From: Chromera velia
Taxonomy: Eukaryota > Sar > Chromeraceae
Direction of reading: 5' to 3'
DNA length: 64,000 bases
Assembly (NCBI GenBank): GCA_018398765.1
Contig: JAHBMJ010003138.1
Coordinates: 76,032-140,031, forward strand
The position numbers and the translations under genes are program-made. Position 1 is the first letter of the stretch. Every line of letters starts with the position of its first letter. Under the pieces are notes generated by a model, which ran no database searches, was not told the origin of the DNA, and worked only from the letters and a program-made list of their open reading frames with translations. Of this stretch, positions 23,063 to 33,232 are shown in pieces.

Positions 23063-26000
23063 CTAATCAAAATACACAGATCGTCATGCAAGGCCCTCTG
23101 TAAAAATGCACAGCGTGTGGAGAGAACGATAAAAGAGGAGGGAGACAAACAAGCGAAAATCGTTCCAGTGACAGTTGCTCGTGAGCCCCGAGTGCCCTTT
23201 TTTCCTTTTCACTGAGAAGATTGTGTCTCCTTTCCGGACTCACTTGAATTTGCAAAATTGGTGGAGGCCGTGCGAACGGTCTGACAGATGTGTAAAAGAG
23301 CCCCTCAAGCAGGCCTTCGTTCTCGGGTGCCATGAGAGCCTCCTTTAGTCTCCTCAGGGTCTCTCCTGGTTCAATTGCCGTCGCATTGCCCTCTGCGATA
23401 CGCGCTTCCTCTCTCTGAGGTTGCTGTTGCTGGCTTGCTCCCCTTCCCCTGCCCCCCCGCTTGGACGCACGGGGTCTCCGTGAGTTTGCCTCCTCCTCTG
23501 CATCCTCGACAGCACGTTGGAGAGACCGAAGAGAGGTCAGACGCGCTCCAAGAATGTCAACAGCAAGCACGGCGATCTTGCTTTCCTCAAAATTCTCTGC
23601 AATTCGACTGCAGAGAAGAGCAAAGAAGGGGACAACAAAAGACAGGATAAGCTTGGCTCCCATGACTGTCATTGTCACAAGGAGACACAACCACACACGA
23701 GAGGGAAAGCAGGAAGCCATAGAGAGCCAGGAGGAAAATAAAATTTGCGGTCTCTACATGCACAACGCAACACGTCTGTATCCCAGCCGTCTCTTTCACT
23801 GTGTCCGTATACCTCAACCGACAGTTCTGGCTGTCGGTCGACGTTTGTTTAAACGTCCGATTGCTTCTCAATCCACTCACCCCACATCCCCCTGATTGAC
23901 TGACTGACATGTCTGTTGCGACAAGACGGATATGCGGTGAGCGTGCTGAAAAGACGTCCTCGTTCTTCGCCATTACAGCCCCTCTCTGTCCGTCCAGCAC
24001 TCTGAGCTGCGGGTCGGCTCCCGAGACTGTGAGGAGAAAGTTGACGAAAGGCTCCGGAACTGCTCCAGCTATCTCGGCCTCGCCCTGTCAGATCATAAGG
24101 TCATAAAAGGAACAAACATGTAAACATGATGCATATACACCAACCACTCTTTGGCGGCCCTTCTCTTCTTCTGCCTGACGCACGCACAAAAGAACTTGTA
24201 GGATCTTGGGGCTCCTTCATGCCTCGTGTCAATCAACCAGCCAGCCAGCAAGCCAGGCACAGACAGACAGACAGACAGACAGAAAGGCCAAGGAGGTACG
24301 TTTTTCTCCTGTCTCCTGCACCCCAATGCCTTCGCTTCTACTACAGAAGAAGAGAACTACGCCCTCCATCATCCATCATTCACCAGATATTTCTACTGAA
24401 AGTCTGGAAAGTAAGCGAGAGAGAAACAAAATAAAGAAAGAAACCAGTCAAAAGAAACAAAAAGAATCAATCGACTGACAGGTGCCCCCCGAGTTCGCAG
24501 CTGCACTCTGAAGAACGCCCCAGGAGGCACTGCCAGGTGTGAGGGGGCGATGAGGAAAGGCTCAAGCACCGCGATCTCGACCTCCGTCTGCATCCCCCCA
24601 TACCCGGACTCCTCCTCCAAACATTCCACGCGCATGAGGACTCGCCCTGATACCGCGTTGGAACAGACAAACAAAGAAGAAACGAGGAAGGGGACAGAAG
24701 AAAAGAACGGACGAGAAATTGAGAGAGAAGACAAGCAGACAGATCGAACGACTCACACACACAAGACTTCGGTCATTGATGATCAACAGAGAGAGAGAAA
24801 GGGAACTGAGGGGGACTTACGGGAAAATGCACATACGCGCGCGGGCAGACACACCCACCCACTCACCCTCTGTACCAACCGCCCCATACGTGCAGAGAAT
24901 AAATAAGAACCTTTCTTTCAGGGGAAAACGGAAAAGGCAAGGACGGCAAGGCACATTCATCCATAGAAAAAATGAACGACGCACCTGTCCTTGCCCCCTG
25001 CACTGTGATTCTGGCTGTCTCGTCACTGCCCACAAATTTCAAAATTTCTGTCGGAAGAACGTCCTGGAGCCCTGCATGGAGGAATTAAGGGAGAAGAGAG
25101 CGAGGGAGGGTCTGAGGGAGGAATCAGACCAGAACAAACAATAAGACGAAGAAAAAAACTAAAAATGATACACAATCCACAAAACGAATCCGGGAGACGT
25201 TCTTGATGTTCCATCCGCATCAGCACAACGGAAAGAGATTTGGGATACCGGCGGGACGGCATTCAGAAGAAATGTGCATGTTCGCAAACACGCAAACTGA
25301 CACTTTTTATGTCTCATGGGAAAACTTTCAGACAAATAAAGTGCGAATGTTAGCACAGGCGGCCCACAAATTCATCTCAGGAAAGAGCAGCAAAACTGTG
25401 CGGGAGAAAGGGGGAGAGAGACAGAGAGGGGAAACCAAACAGCTTGCCTGACTGACCCTCTGGTTGTTTCGAGGCCAGAAGGGTCCATTTGAATTTCATT
25501 CCTTCCAGAGACGAAAAAACGTTTCCCTCTGCGTCTCTCCCAACGACCTCAACATCTTCCAGAACGTGAACGTTCAGTCTCCTGCTTCGAGTGACAATTT
25601 CCAATGAATCCAAACGGGCAATTTTCACTTCTGCACGAAGCCGCTCCGCTGAGTCCCTTTCGGTTGCTCGAAGAAACGTTCGATCAAACTCATCTGGCTC
25701 GTTCACCCTCACAACAGCAATGTTTGGGCAGGGCCCACCGGGCCCACCCCCCCTCGGAGGGCCCCGGCCAGCTGCCATGCCCTCATCCGTCTCCTGCCTC
25801 TCCGTCACTGCGGCCCGGGCCGCCGCTTCTTCCCGGCAGATCTCTTCGAGCGTTCGCACGGAGAGAACCACAACCTGACCCTCCTCCACTGACCAGTCGA
25901 AGCACCCTCCTGCAACCAGCCGACGCATGCAAGCGAAGTGGGTGTGTGCAAACAGATGCACTGACAAAAGGATGAAAACTCAACCCTCCTTACCATGGGC

Positions 26001-26195
26001 CTCGATCGTGGCACTGGGTTTCCTTGTGTCAGGAGTGGAGGCAGTCAAGAAAGGTAGCAGCACCATGTACGCGCTCAGCCCCGGTCCATCGCCCTCCCTC
26101 GGACCAAGGGGGTCCAGTGTCAGCCCTTTCACCAGAGACACACAAGACCATGACAGCAGAAAAACGATAAGTAAACAAACAAAATTTAAACGCAT
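8600..26195 (-). CDS. NUP210: Nuclear pore membrane glycoprotein 210 homologue (gp210)
   Basis: Single-pass nucleoporin anchoring the nuclear pore complex, with a large lumenal part of Ig/BIG2-like repeats. I joined 26 exons in consistent phase (10,179 nt, 3,392 aa): 25994-26195, 25457-25909, 25249-25296, 24985-25071, 24480-24646, 23909-24084, 23244-23607, 22848-22989, 22064-22239, 21235-21732, 20768-20950, 20615-20701, 20227-20289, 19262-19881, 18811-19009, 18088-18556, 16757-17835, 16243-16404, 15037-16008, 14251-14673, 13632-13921, 12854-13152, 12089-12569, 9986-11779, 9523-9739, 8600-9127. A signal peptide (RLNFVCLLIVFLLSW) opens exon 1. Family motifs include LEDVEVVGRDAEGNVFSSLE, a GGSGDVRFVSSHQGFVTVDS repeat (exon 10) and VEVFRPLEILPSRLVLFPYG (exon 19). 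The end has one membrane helix (WLFFSLLLLILFIVFICWAG) and a short Pro-rich tail, the expected gp210 topology. Human gp210 is about 1,890 aa; this one is longer mainly through a 598-residue Ser/Pro-rich exon (9986-11779). An alternative upstream ATG lies at 26252. Boundaries of exons 3, 11 and 12 are the least certain. Confidence 0.93.
9750..9912. repeat. Compound (CA)n/(GA)n microsatellite in a NUP210 intron
   Basis: About 160 bases of CA and GA dinucleotides between NUP210 exons at 9986-11779 and 9523-9739. On the coding strand it reads as TG/TC repeats ending just upstream of the acceptor at 9740, so it may serve as the pyrimidine-rich tract. A smaller (GA)n tract lies at 9344-9376 in the next intron. 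Confidence 0.9.
12622..12689. repeat. Poly-C with one ambiguous base, then (CA)n(GA)n
   Basis: A C homopolymer near 12625-12645 contains the only N in the window (about 12636), followed by CA, CGCA and GA repeats. It lies in a NUP210 intron. The N marks a sequencing or assembly uncertainty in the homopolymer. Confidence 0.85.
14131..14236. repeat. Purine-rich (GGAA)n tract in a NUP210 intron
   Basis: GGAA, GAAG and GGGA tetranucleotides, then an A-rich run, ending about 15 bases from the donor of the exon at 14251-14673. On the transcribed sense strand it is a long pyrimidine run just after the 5' splice site. Confidence 0.85.
16215..16242 (-). repeat. (GTCA)n array fused to a NUP210 5' splice site
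   Basis: On the coding strand the exon ending at 16243 is followed directly by GTCAGTCAGTCAGTCAGTCA. The first GTCAGT is the inferred donor, and each further unit recreates the same hexamer at 4-base steps. Confidence 0.8.
22994..23065. repeat. (CA)n then (ATCA)n beside a NUP210 acceptor
   Basis: CA dinucleotides (22993-23019) followed by about eleven AATC units. On the coding strand the exon beginning at 22989 is preceded by a TG-repeat ending in GCAG, so the microsatellite lies in the place of the polypyrimidine tract. Confidence 0.85.
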
Positions 26196-26927
26196 GAGAA
26201 GACCACCGTTTCTAGTCCCCCCCCCTCTTCGAAGGGGAACCGAGAACACCATTTTCGCTCACTCTCAGCGGAGCGAAAACGCAGCGAACTGTTCGATCGA
26301 CCAGTCAGTCTCCGAAAACCGACTAACTTGAGCCCACGACAAAAAACGTTCGGACTCTAAGAAAGCAGCCAGAACCCACGAATTCAGAAAGAAATCAAAG
26401 CGTCTGTCTCGACAGGAGCCTGCTGGATTTTTCACATCCCTGGATGGCCCTGGTAGTAACGTTAGGACGTTTTGCTTCGGAATCTCTGCGCCGAATTTTG
26501 TGGGTCTGGTCGAGGAGACGCCGCTCGTCATGCATCTTCCTATAGCCGTGCGCGAGTTTGCAAGCTTGCGCGCAATTCGCGCGCAAACATCCGTCTCCAT
26601 TCATGCACTTGGCCGTCTCCTCCCAATATGAACACCGGTCTTCAAATGTCTTCAATGACAGAGTCTTCCCCTGGCAAACAGCCTCGAACCGTCTACCAGG
26701 ACGAGGTCTCTTTAGCCGTTGGCTGACACCCAGTTCCATGATCTTCCAACGCTGGACAGCTCTTCTATCAGGCAGTGGTGGTCTGAGTGATCAGTCTGTC
26801 AGTCTGAGGGATTCAGCGAGTTGACGCGAAGGATGCACCTTATTTTCGGCAGGGCGCTGCAAATATGAAAGAGGTGTCTACTCGTGCAACGAACTGAGCA
26901 AACCCAGAAGCCTTCTCACCCTCAGAG
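26196..26927. promoter_or_regulatory. Bidirectional intergenic region between NUP210 and the ATP-grasp gene
   Basis: The 732 bases separate the ATGs of two divergent genes, so both promoters must lie here or overlap it. No TATA box or repeated motif stands out. A minus-strand open frame (26395-26739) lies within it and is described separately. Confidence 0.4.
26395..26739 (-). CDS. Small ORF with an ShKT-like cysteine pattern
   Basis: A 114-codon frame with a Cys-rich middle segment, DRCSYWEETAKC then GDGCLRANCAQACKLA, about residues 34-62. The C-x2-W-x4-KC spacing and NC-x2-AC end resemble the ShKT domain, often found appended to secreted enzymes in protists and algae. The rest is basic and shows no known domain or signal peptide. 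It could be an upstream exon of an unrecognised gene, part of the NUP210 5' UTR, or chance. Confidence 0.3.
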   Translation of the reverse strand: MELGVSQRLKRPRPGRRFEAVCQGKTLSLKTFEDRCSYWEETAKCMNGDGCLRANCAQACKLAHGYRKMHDERRLLDQTHKIRRRDSEAKRPNVTTRAIQGCEKSSRLLSRQTL

Positions 26928-28451
26928 ATGATCCAAGCTCAGAGAGAGGCCGAGGTGCAAGAAATTCCTTCCGAGCAACCTCTATTCGTGGCCCTTTTGC
27001 CTGGATCCTCCGAGTTTGACGAAGAGGCCCTCCATGCAGCTGCATCGTTCCCCCGTGTGCTCCGCTACGATCTCCCAAGCACCCACGATGACGAAAGTCC
27101 GAAGGGAAAGCTGTGGGAGGAACATAGCGAAGGAGTGACAGAAACGGGGAACACTCGGAATGAGATACTGCAACGTGGTGGAATGTCCAGTACTGTCCAG
27201 GTGCTTGCTGTCCACCGCGGTTATCTGATCTCTGCGCGTGAATATCGCCTACTCTACGACTGGTTGCTCAACACGCACCGGATCCGTCTATTGGCGCCCC
27301 CAGACGCCTACGAATGGTGTTCGTACTACCCCCTGCAGCACGCCTTAGTCAAAGACTTCGCCCCTCGTGCTTTCTGGGTCCCCCTTCCTGTGCCCGACGG
27401 AAGCGGCGAAAGAGAACCCGATTGCGTGTCCACGGGCATACAGGAGGGGGACAGTGGGCACAGTGCAAGCAGTCGCACGGCAGCAGAGAACCTTTCCGAG
27501 GAGTTGGTTGTTCGGTTGTGTCTTCTCACTTGTGAACGCATTGTGCGTGAACGGGGCCCGGGGCAATATCAGCCAGAATCACAGCGAAGAAGGAGTGGCG
27601 TTTCTGTTTCGGAGTCTTCTTTCCCTTTGTGGCGTTTTGTAGTCCTGAAAGACTACGTCAAGTCAGAGAAGAGTACAGACAGTGACGTCAGTCGATTCCT
27701 CCGTGCGCCGTCAGATTCCGCACAGGAGCTTGCAGGGCGAGCCGCGGAGCTGGCGCTGCGCCGCGCTCGGAAAGGGTGTCTCTTTCGCGGCATCGTCTTC
27801 AAGGAGGGCGTTCCCCTTCAGGAATACCCCGCATCCTGCCGTGAAAAGGGGGGTACCACTAGGGGGGGAATGGCAGAGTATCGGCCAGTGCTGAATGAGT
27901 GGAGACTCTGGTTCGCATCTCCGAAATTCAGTGTCTGCACTCTGGGTGGTCAGAAGGAGAAGGAGAGCCCTGACAGTGTCCCCTTGGAGGCTGAGGTGCT
28001 CTGTGCTGTCCCCAACTCCCTGCAGGACCCTTCTCAAGTCGACGGGGTGCCGTCGGATGTGCAGCTTTTCTGCCAGAGGGTCGCGGCTGCAACCGGAAAC
28101 CCATACGTGACGGTCGACGTGGCCGAGACACTGGACGAAATTGTAGAAGCATCAGGGGAAGGGGGAGAGATTCACTCCAAGTGTGTTGATCCTGCAAGAG
28201 CGCGCGACCTAGTGCGTGACGAATCGGCAGAGGTCGGGGGGTTGGAAACGGACAGTCTCAGAGTAACTGAAGGTGCGGAATCACCCCAACAGCAGCCTGA
28301 GGCTGTGAGTCGAGCCTCATGTCGCTGGATTGTGTTAGAAGTGGGGGACGGGGGAGCATCTGGGCCCGCCCCGGGGCAAGACATGAAAGCACATTGGGTA
28401 CAGCTGTACCATGTCTTTGGAAAACACAGGAATGAAGAAAATAAAGACTAG
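26928..28451 (+). CDS. ATP-grasp domain protein, R2K clade, intronless
   Basis: A 507-aa intact single-exon gene. Visible motifs fit the R2K branch of ATP-grasp enzymes (DUF4343-like): VVLKDYVKS (about residues 243-251, with the nucleotide-binding Lys), FRGIVFKEGVPLQEYP (about 285-300), NEWRLWF (about 323-329), NPYVTVDVAE and a terminal WIVLEVGDGGASG. ATP-grasp enzymes join a carboxylate to an amine or thiol through an acyl-phosphate, but the substrate here is unknown. The N-terminal 220 residues include YDWLLNTHRIRLLAPPDAYE, typical of the region before the R2K core. The protein is soluble, with no signal peptide or membrane segment. It stands out because the other long genes here have many introns; retroposition or transfer from bacteria or viruses are possible explanations. 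Start chosen as the first ATG in frame. Confidence 0.8.
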   Translation: MIQAQREAEVQEIPSEQPLFVALLPGSSEFDEEALHAAASFPRVLRYDLPSTHDDESPKGKLWEEHSEGVTETGNTRNEILQRGGMSSTVQVLAVHRGYLISAREYRLLYDWLLNTHRIRLLAPPDAYEWCSYYPLQHALVKDFAPRAFWVPLPVPDGSGEREPDCVSTGIQEGDSGHSASSRTAAENLSEELVVRLCLLTCERIVRERGPGQYQPESQRRRSGVSVSESSFPLWRFVVLKDYVKSEKSTDSDVSRFLRAPSDSAQELAGRAAELALRRARKGCLFRGIVFKEGVPLQEYPASCREKGGTTRGGMAEYRPVLNEWRLWFASPKFSVCTLGGQKEKESPDSVPLEAEVLCAVPNSLQDPSQVDGVPSDVQLFCQRVAAATGNPYVTVDVAETLDEIVEASGEGGEIHSKCVDPARARDLVRDESAEVGGLETDSLRVTEGAESPQQQPEAVSRASCRWIVLEVGDGGASGPAPGQDMKAHWVQLYHVFGKHRNEENKD

Positions 28452-28534
28452 CACTCTCCTGAAACTTTTCTTTAAATATAGTAAATCAACTGTGCACACA
28501 GGTAAAACTGCACGTTACAACTGCACAAAAAGAC

Positions 28535-28538
<4 letters not shown>

Positions 28539-28572
<34 letters not shown>

Positions 28573-28607
28573 AGGGAGGGAGGGAGGGAGAGAGAGAGAG
28601 AGAGAAG
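28539..28607. repeat. (GA)n(GGGA)n(GA)n microsatellite
   Basis: About 70 bases of purine repeat starting about 90 bases after the ATP-grasp stop codon. It marks the start of a long AT-rich intergenic region. Confidence 0.95.
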
Positions 28608-30125
28608 AATTTATTACACAACTACATCAAATTAGAAAATGTTTTGACAGGTTTCAATCGAAGATTGCATGCTGATTGCAAGCCAGTATACTCTTTTGTA
28701 GCCAGTTGAATCATTTGAATGATACTTCTCGATCGGCCATGAATGGACGACATCGTTTACTACGACGTTTACGTAGATTCATTTTTATGTTTCAGTCACT
28801 AGCACCGTGACTAGTTTGCATCATGATATGTAGCATGATATTCAAACTATATTTTATCTCGTTTTATCTTATTCTGTATTATGATATATTAGTTTGAAGG
28901 CACTCTTAAATAGTCTAAGATATACTAATGTTTTAGATTTTTTTTTTAGGTATCGCTAGGCGTATCACACCTATAGGGTTACAGGATTACAGGATTACAT
29001 TGTGTTCGGGGCCGGAGGCTCGGAGCCCTAGACCTGCGTGCCAGTTATCTGACGTCCGCCTTACACTATATATTCATGTATATTACTCCACACTATGCAT
29101 GCACACATGCAATGACACATCTCATCATGACACATGAATTTCTTACCTTGCACTTCAAGCTTCAAAACCATTGCTACTGCCGATAAACATGGATGCAGTT
29201 GAATTACGGTCCTGGAATAATATTAAGTTATGCTTGATTTTCTCTGACGAAGTACGAGTGAAAGACAGAGTGACAGAGGGTAGGGGTAGAGCGATAGCAT
29301 GCATCTTCTATTACTTTTGCGACCGTATGACTACGTGCAGAGCCTGTCTCTCTTGCTCTTTTCATCTGATAAAGTATACTGATCAGATCTTCTACCTTGG
29401 AACGCGGCTCTCTGTTTTCTTTCCCTTTCTCTTCTTTGTCGTGGACTTCTATAAGCTGTTCGGTAGTCACATCTCAAAAAGCATCTTTAAGTTCCTCTTT
29501 ACATCTTCTCTACACTCTTCATCTCATCAAGATTGTTTTTATGAGTGTATTCACATGGTAGTCTGCTTTGTTGACCAAAAAGGTGAACAAGGCCATTTTG
29601 TCAATTTTTCCATCCCTTTCTGACTTTCTTACACAGTTTGCTCTTTTGTTCCTCTCGTCTGTCCACCCTTGTGCCAGATAGCCAATGCATTCCTCCCTTT
29701 CCCATTCGTGCACTGAGCATTCTGTGAGCACGTAGACCTCATCCTCGAGGACTGAAAGGCCAAGCATGCAAGTCAAAACAGAATGGACAAATTCGTTTCT
29801 CAAGTGGCACTCTCTGTTCACCTTTCTGTGGCACTCTTCCTTTGGTAACGGCGAAGCTTCTTTCTCCAAGTCTGAATGCTGCTTTTCTTCTATACACTAT
29901 TTAGGGCGCCAGCTTGGTGTAGCAAGAGGGGGCTTTTCCAATATCTTCTTCTGTGATGCATGCACGAAGTGCACCAGTATTTCTTTCTGCATTTTCTTTT
30001 TTCTTAGGGAAAGACCACAAATGAAGGCGATTTCCGTTCTGAACCCCTCTGTGCCAACCCAAAACCCCCTCGAACTGACTCAGTCTTTAAGTTACCTATT
30101 CTTATAGGGGGGTGAAATACCTTTA

Positions 30126-30236
30126 GCACGGGGGGGGGAGGGGGGCGTGCCGTGCGGCAGCACAGCCCCTTGCCGTGCCGTGAAAAAAGGCTACCGCATG
30201 GCACGGCCCTGCCGGGCTGTGTAGCGCGGCAGCGGG
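30126..30236. repeat. GC-rich imperfect inverted repeat
   Basis: A GC-rich patch in AT-rich surroundings. CGTGCCGTGCGGCAGCACAG and the following CCCCTTGCCGTGCC can pair imperfectly with GGCACGGCCCTGCCGGGCTG further on (about 30200-30220). It could form a hairpin. No coding or RNA family recognised. Confidence 0.5.
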
Positions 30237-30677
30237 ATTTTCTCTAGTATGCGTTAGGTTTTCCGGCCGGGGCCCTTTCGGGCCCTTAAAAAAAGAAACG
30301 TGGCTTTGAAGGTCGTATGGTTGAAGTGTTGACTGTTGTAGCTGAACAAACAATTCAAGAAAGGCTCACTGATATGCTCTGTCCTACTAGACGTGTATGC
30401 ATGAGTCAGTATGACTGCTGCATGATCGAGAAAGACTAAAACTCTGATTGAACCCTGACGTGTCACAGATATTAAATTATCCAAGGGTTCAGAATCTTTT
30501 AAATTTCAAACAACGCTCCCCCATGCAGGTCTGGTTTTCTTTGGGCAGGATGAAGAGAAAGAAAAGACAAGAAGAGAATGGAAGAGATGGGGGAAGAGAG
30601 AGATACAAGAGAAAAGGAAAGGGTGGTGAGGAATGGGGGGGTGGGGGTGCTCCACAGTGCCACGGCGACTGGTAGAA

Positions 30678-30749
30678 CACCAGACTCAGTCGAATTGTTA
30701 GTCCAGGGCTGGACACCAGACTCAGTCGAATTGTTGGTCCAGGGCTGAA
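30678..30749. repeat. 36-bp tandem duplication
   Basis: ACACCAGACTCAGTCGAATT and the following 16 bases occur twice in a row (starts 30677-30678 and 30713-30714), differing at only a few positions (TTAGTCC versus TTGGTCC). Confidence 0.85.
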
Positions 30750-31336
30750 CATGGTGCACAACAGACGACTGAGAGGGGAAAAGCGGGAGAGACCTCGAAC
30801 ATGACAGCACCGTCTTAGGGTCTCAGGTCATGAAGCAGGATGGGCTTCAAGGCAGTGATAGTCACTGTTAGTCAGATGGAACTGTTATATGGAAGAGGCA
30901 GGGGTGATGGGGAGAAATGTAGCCAGGGAAATAGGTTTAACATCCTGTACAACTGAAGTTTTGCCAGACTTGGCCAGACTACCCCAGTGGATGGGAGAGC
31001 AGACATACATATGGGGTATAGGACTAACTTGGCGAAGTATATCCCAGTGGATAGCCACAGCCCCGTTGTAGATGAAAGTCTGCCAAGGCAGGATAGGACA
31101 AGACAGGACAGCCCTACCCCATACATTAAAATCATTTTTATGATTTTAGCGGCGTAGGATTTAATAGGATTTGATGAGATTTTAGTTAAAAATCTACCGG
31201 AATTTCAACTCTAGTATCAACTATAAATCTTTGTAGTTGCCAGTGAAGCATACAAAAATTTTAGGAAAAAGTCGTTTTCTGAATACCAATTTCAGTTGTT
31301 TTATTAATAATCGCTAGCTATTCTAGGTCCTCTGGG

Positions 31337-31397
31337 GGGACTGGGGTCCCCTTATATAAGGACGCAACATGTATAACAAAACCCTCAATCATCATTC
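31337..31397. repeat. Dispersed repeat, copy A
   Basis: GTCCCCTTATATAAGGACGC, then AACATGTATAACAAAACCC and TCAATCATCAT. The same layout occurs at 52.73 kb, inverted at 53.11 kb, and at 53.42 kb, which defines a repeat family. This copy has no visible inverted partner nearby. Confidence 0.65.
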
Positions 31398-32278
31398 TGG
31401 ATCAATTATATTAGAGCACACTGCCAGCAGTTCAGACCTTCTGCGACGATGGTGAATAGGAGTGAACACTAAGTGACTAGGTATTAGATAAAAGGCTTAC
31501 CAGACAAAGACTATGCATGTTGAAATTTATTTCCCACTAAAATATCCTAAAAAATTATATTTGAGCCTGGATAAGCCTAAAGAGTACTGAAGAGTCATTC
31601 TCAGACACATAAATTCATCTTGCGCATGTACCTTGAATCATCATCATCATCATGTCTTTCGGGGTCAACATTAATTACTTTTTAGCGCTTTTTAGTACTT
31701 TCCAGTACTTTTTAACCCTCACCAGCGTGTTTGACAGATCAGATAGAAACGGTTTAATCAATAAGGAGAACTTATTAATATAGACTATCAGAGTTATTAA
31801 AGTGTTAACCAATATATTTAGCTAAAGTGTTAACCAACATATTTAGCCAAATATACCGAAATATAAACGGAAACATAACGGAAACACAAATATTTGAAAA
31901 ATGTGTGTTTCATTCTCAAAAAATCGTTTGTATCCTACTAGTAGTAGTACAAAAATTAGCAACATAATGGCAACATTGCAACTTTTTAGGCTAGTTTTTG
32001 GAGTTACTACCATATATAAGGCAGGAAAGTTACCCAGGCAGGGAAGTTACTACCACAAGCACTGCCACCGTGGACCTCTAGCTACACAATGGCCTCTACA
32101 CGGGCGTCGATAACGGAAGCTTGCAGATATCTTCTGTAGGTATACAGAGGTATACACAGCTGCGCTCTGGGCTGCCCTTTGGGCACTTCGCGGCGCCCAT
32201 CGCAGCGCGTCGGAGCGCGTGCGGGTGCATCAAAGGGCCAGTGAAAGCTCCTGCCAGTGGCCGGACATTGCCAGAAAT

Positions 32279-33232
32279 TCACAGCGATAAAATCCTGCGC
32301 CCACTCCTCTCCGGGTTCAGGTAGCGTAAAAGCAGAAGAACAAACACCACTTTGGCTGTCAGCCACGGCTTGCAGAGCAGCAGCCCACACCCAAGCCAGA
32401 AAGCCAACACAGGTCCCCTATTCCCCTCATGCTGCGACGGACGGACAGCGGCTGCAGAGGGTTCAAGGAGCCGCCATGTAAAGTCTAGGCGGTATTCACG
32501 ACCCACATGCGCCTGCATACGACGCACCCACTCCACAAGGTCCTTTCGAGCGGCAAGCGAGGCCATGGCGGCGTCGGATAGACCGCACGTCATTGCCTGC
32601 ACGTGACCAAACAAGGCGAAATCAACCTGATTGGGCCCGTCGACCCCACCAAAGTAGCGCGACCCTGCGCCTTTCAACCGCGACTCCCACTCAAACAGGT
32701 CGGCGTCCAGAGCGGCTGCGCGGAAGACGTAGCCGCGCTCGAACATCTTCAGTGCCCTTGCAAACCATATCAGGACGTAGAAATACACACACAACAGCGG
32801 CCGTGCAAGTGAGGCAGCGTACAAGACCGCCATCGAGGGGTGTCGATCACGAGTATTTGCCCAGTGCTGCCAAAACTTCCAACCCAGCACTCCAGTTGCT
32901 GGGCGTGTCAGGGCGTAGTTGAGAAAGAGCCGCTCCATGGCTGAGATATCCCGTTCCCATGTCGACTCTTTCGTGCAGGGGCACCCCAATACCTTCAGAA
33001 TCCGAAACGTTCCGGTTGTGTTCCGGGATCCACTGCCACTCCCATGGGACAATACCGGCATCACGCACCCCGATCTCAGCAGCATCATTGGCGTCGGGAA
33101 GCACGTGTGCGTGAAGTCAACATCCTTACGCCAGTGCAAGTAGCACAAGACTGCCTGAGTCCAAGGCGAACCCTCACCTCCGTACACGTGCACCCCACCA
33201 GCACACCCACTGCCCGCTATTTTTTGTGCCAT
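32279..33232 (-). CDS. Glutathione-S-transferase-like membrane protein, intronless
   Basis: Single-exon frame. I chose the ATG at 33232 (MAQKIAGSG) over one 40 codons upstream because the thioredoxin-like strand VHVYGGEGSPWTQAVL follows it at the expected distance. The C-terminal half has GST helical-domain features: YVFRAAALDADLFEWESRL, RYFGGVDGPNQVDFALFGHV (the D-x-x-LFG of the family), KDLVEWVRRMQ. Two hydrophobic stretches (MAVLYAASLARPLLCVYFYV in the middle, LTAKVVFVLLLLRYL at the end) suggest membrane association, as in metaxin or microsomal prostaglandin synthase 2 relatives. It could conjugate glutathione or serve as a binding protein; the usual catalytic Tyr/Ser/Cys is not obvious. 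Neighbours give no functional clue. Confidence 0.7.
   Translation of the reverse strand: MAQKIAGSGCAGGVHVYGGEGSPWTQAVLCYLHWRKDVDFTHTCFPTPMMLLRSGCVMPVLSHGSGSGSRNTTGTFRILKVLGCPCTKESTWERDISAMERLFLNYALTRPATGVLGWKFWQHWANTRDRHPSMAVLYAASLARPLLCVYFYVLIWFARALKMFERGYVFRAAALDADLFEWESRLKGAGSRYFGGVDGPNQVDFALFGHVQAMTCGLSDAAMASLAARKDLVEWVRRMQAHVGREYRLDFTWRLLEPSAAAVRPSQHEGNRGPVLAFWLGCGLLLCKPWLTAKVVFVLLLLRYLNPERSGRRILSL

Larger units (their letters stand above)
28608..32278. other. AT-rich intergenic region
   Basis: About 3.7 kb with no gene I can support. Overlapping open frames on opposite strands (29171-29623 plus, 29519-29869 minus) have no recognisable domain. The minus one has a protein-like composition and could be a decayed mobile-element gene. 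Local features (GC-rich foldback, 36-bp tandem repeat, dispersed repeat) are listed separately. An (ATC)n run lies at about 31637-31654. Confidence 0.5.

Noticed and set aside
22994-23065. CRISPR-like repeat array
   Set aside because: The regular units are simple AATC tetranucleotides with no spacers. No CRISPR array or Cas gene is present in the window.
29171-29869. Two overlapping opposite-strand frames of 150 and 116 codons
   Set aside because: No recognisable domain, AT-rich surroundings and mutual overlap. The minus-strand one could be a decayed element gene, but I cannot support it.
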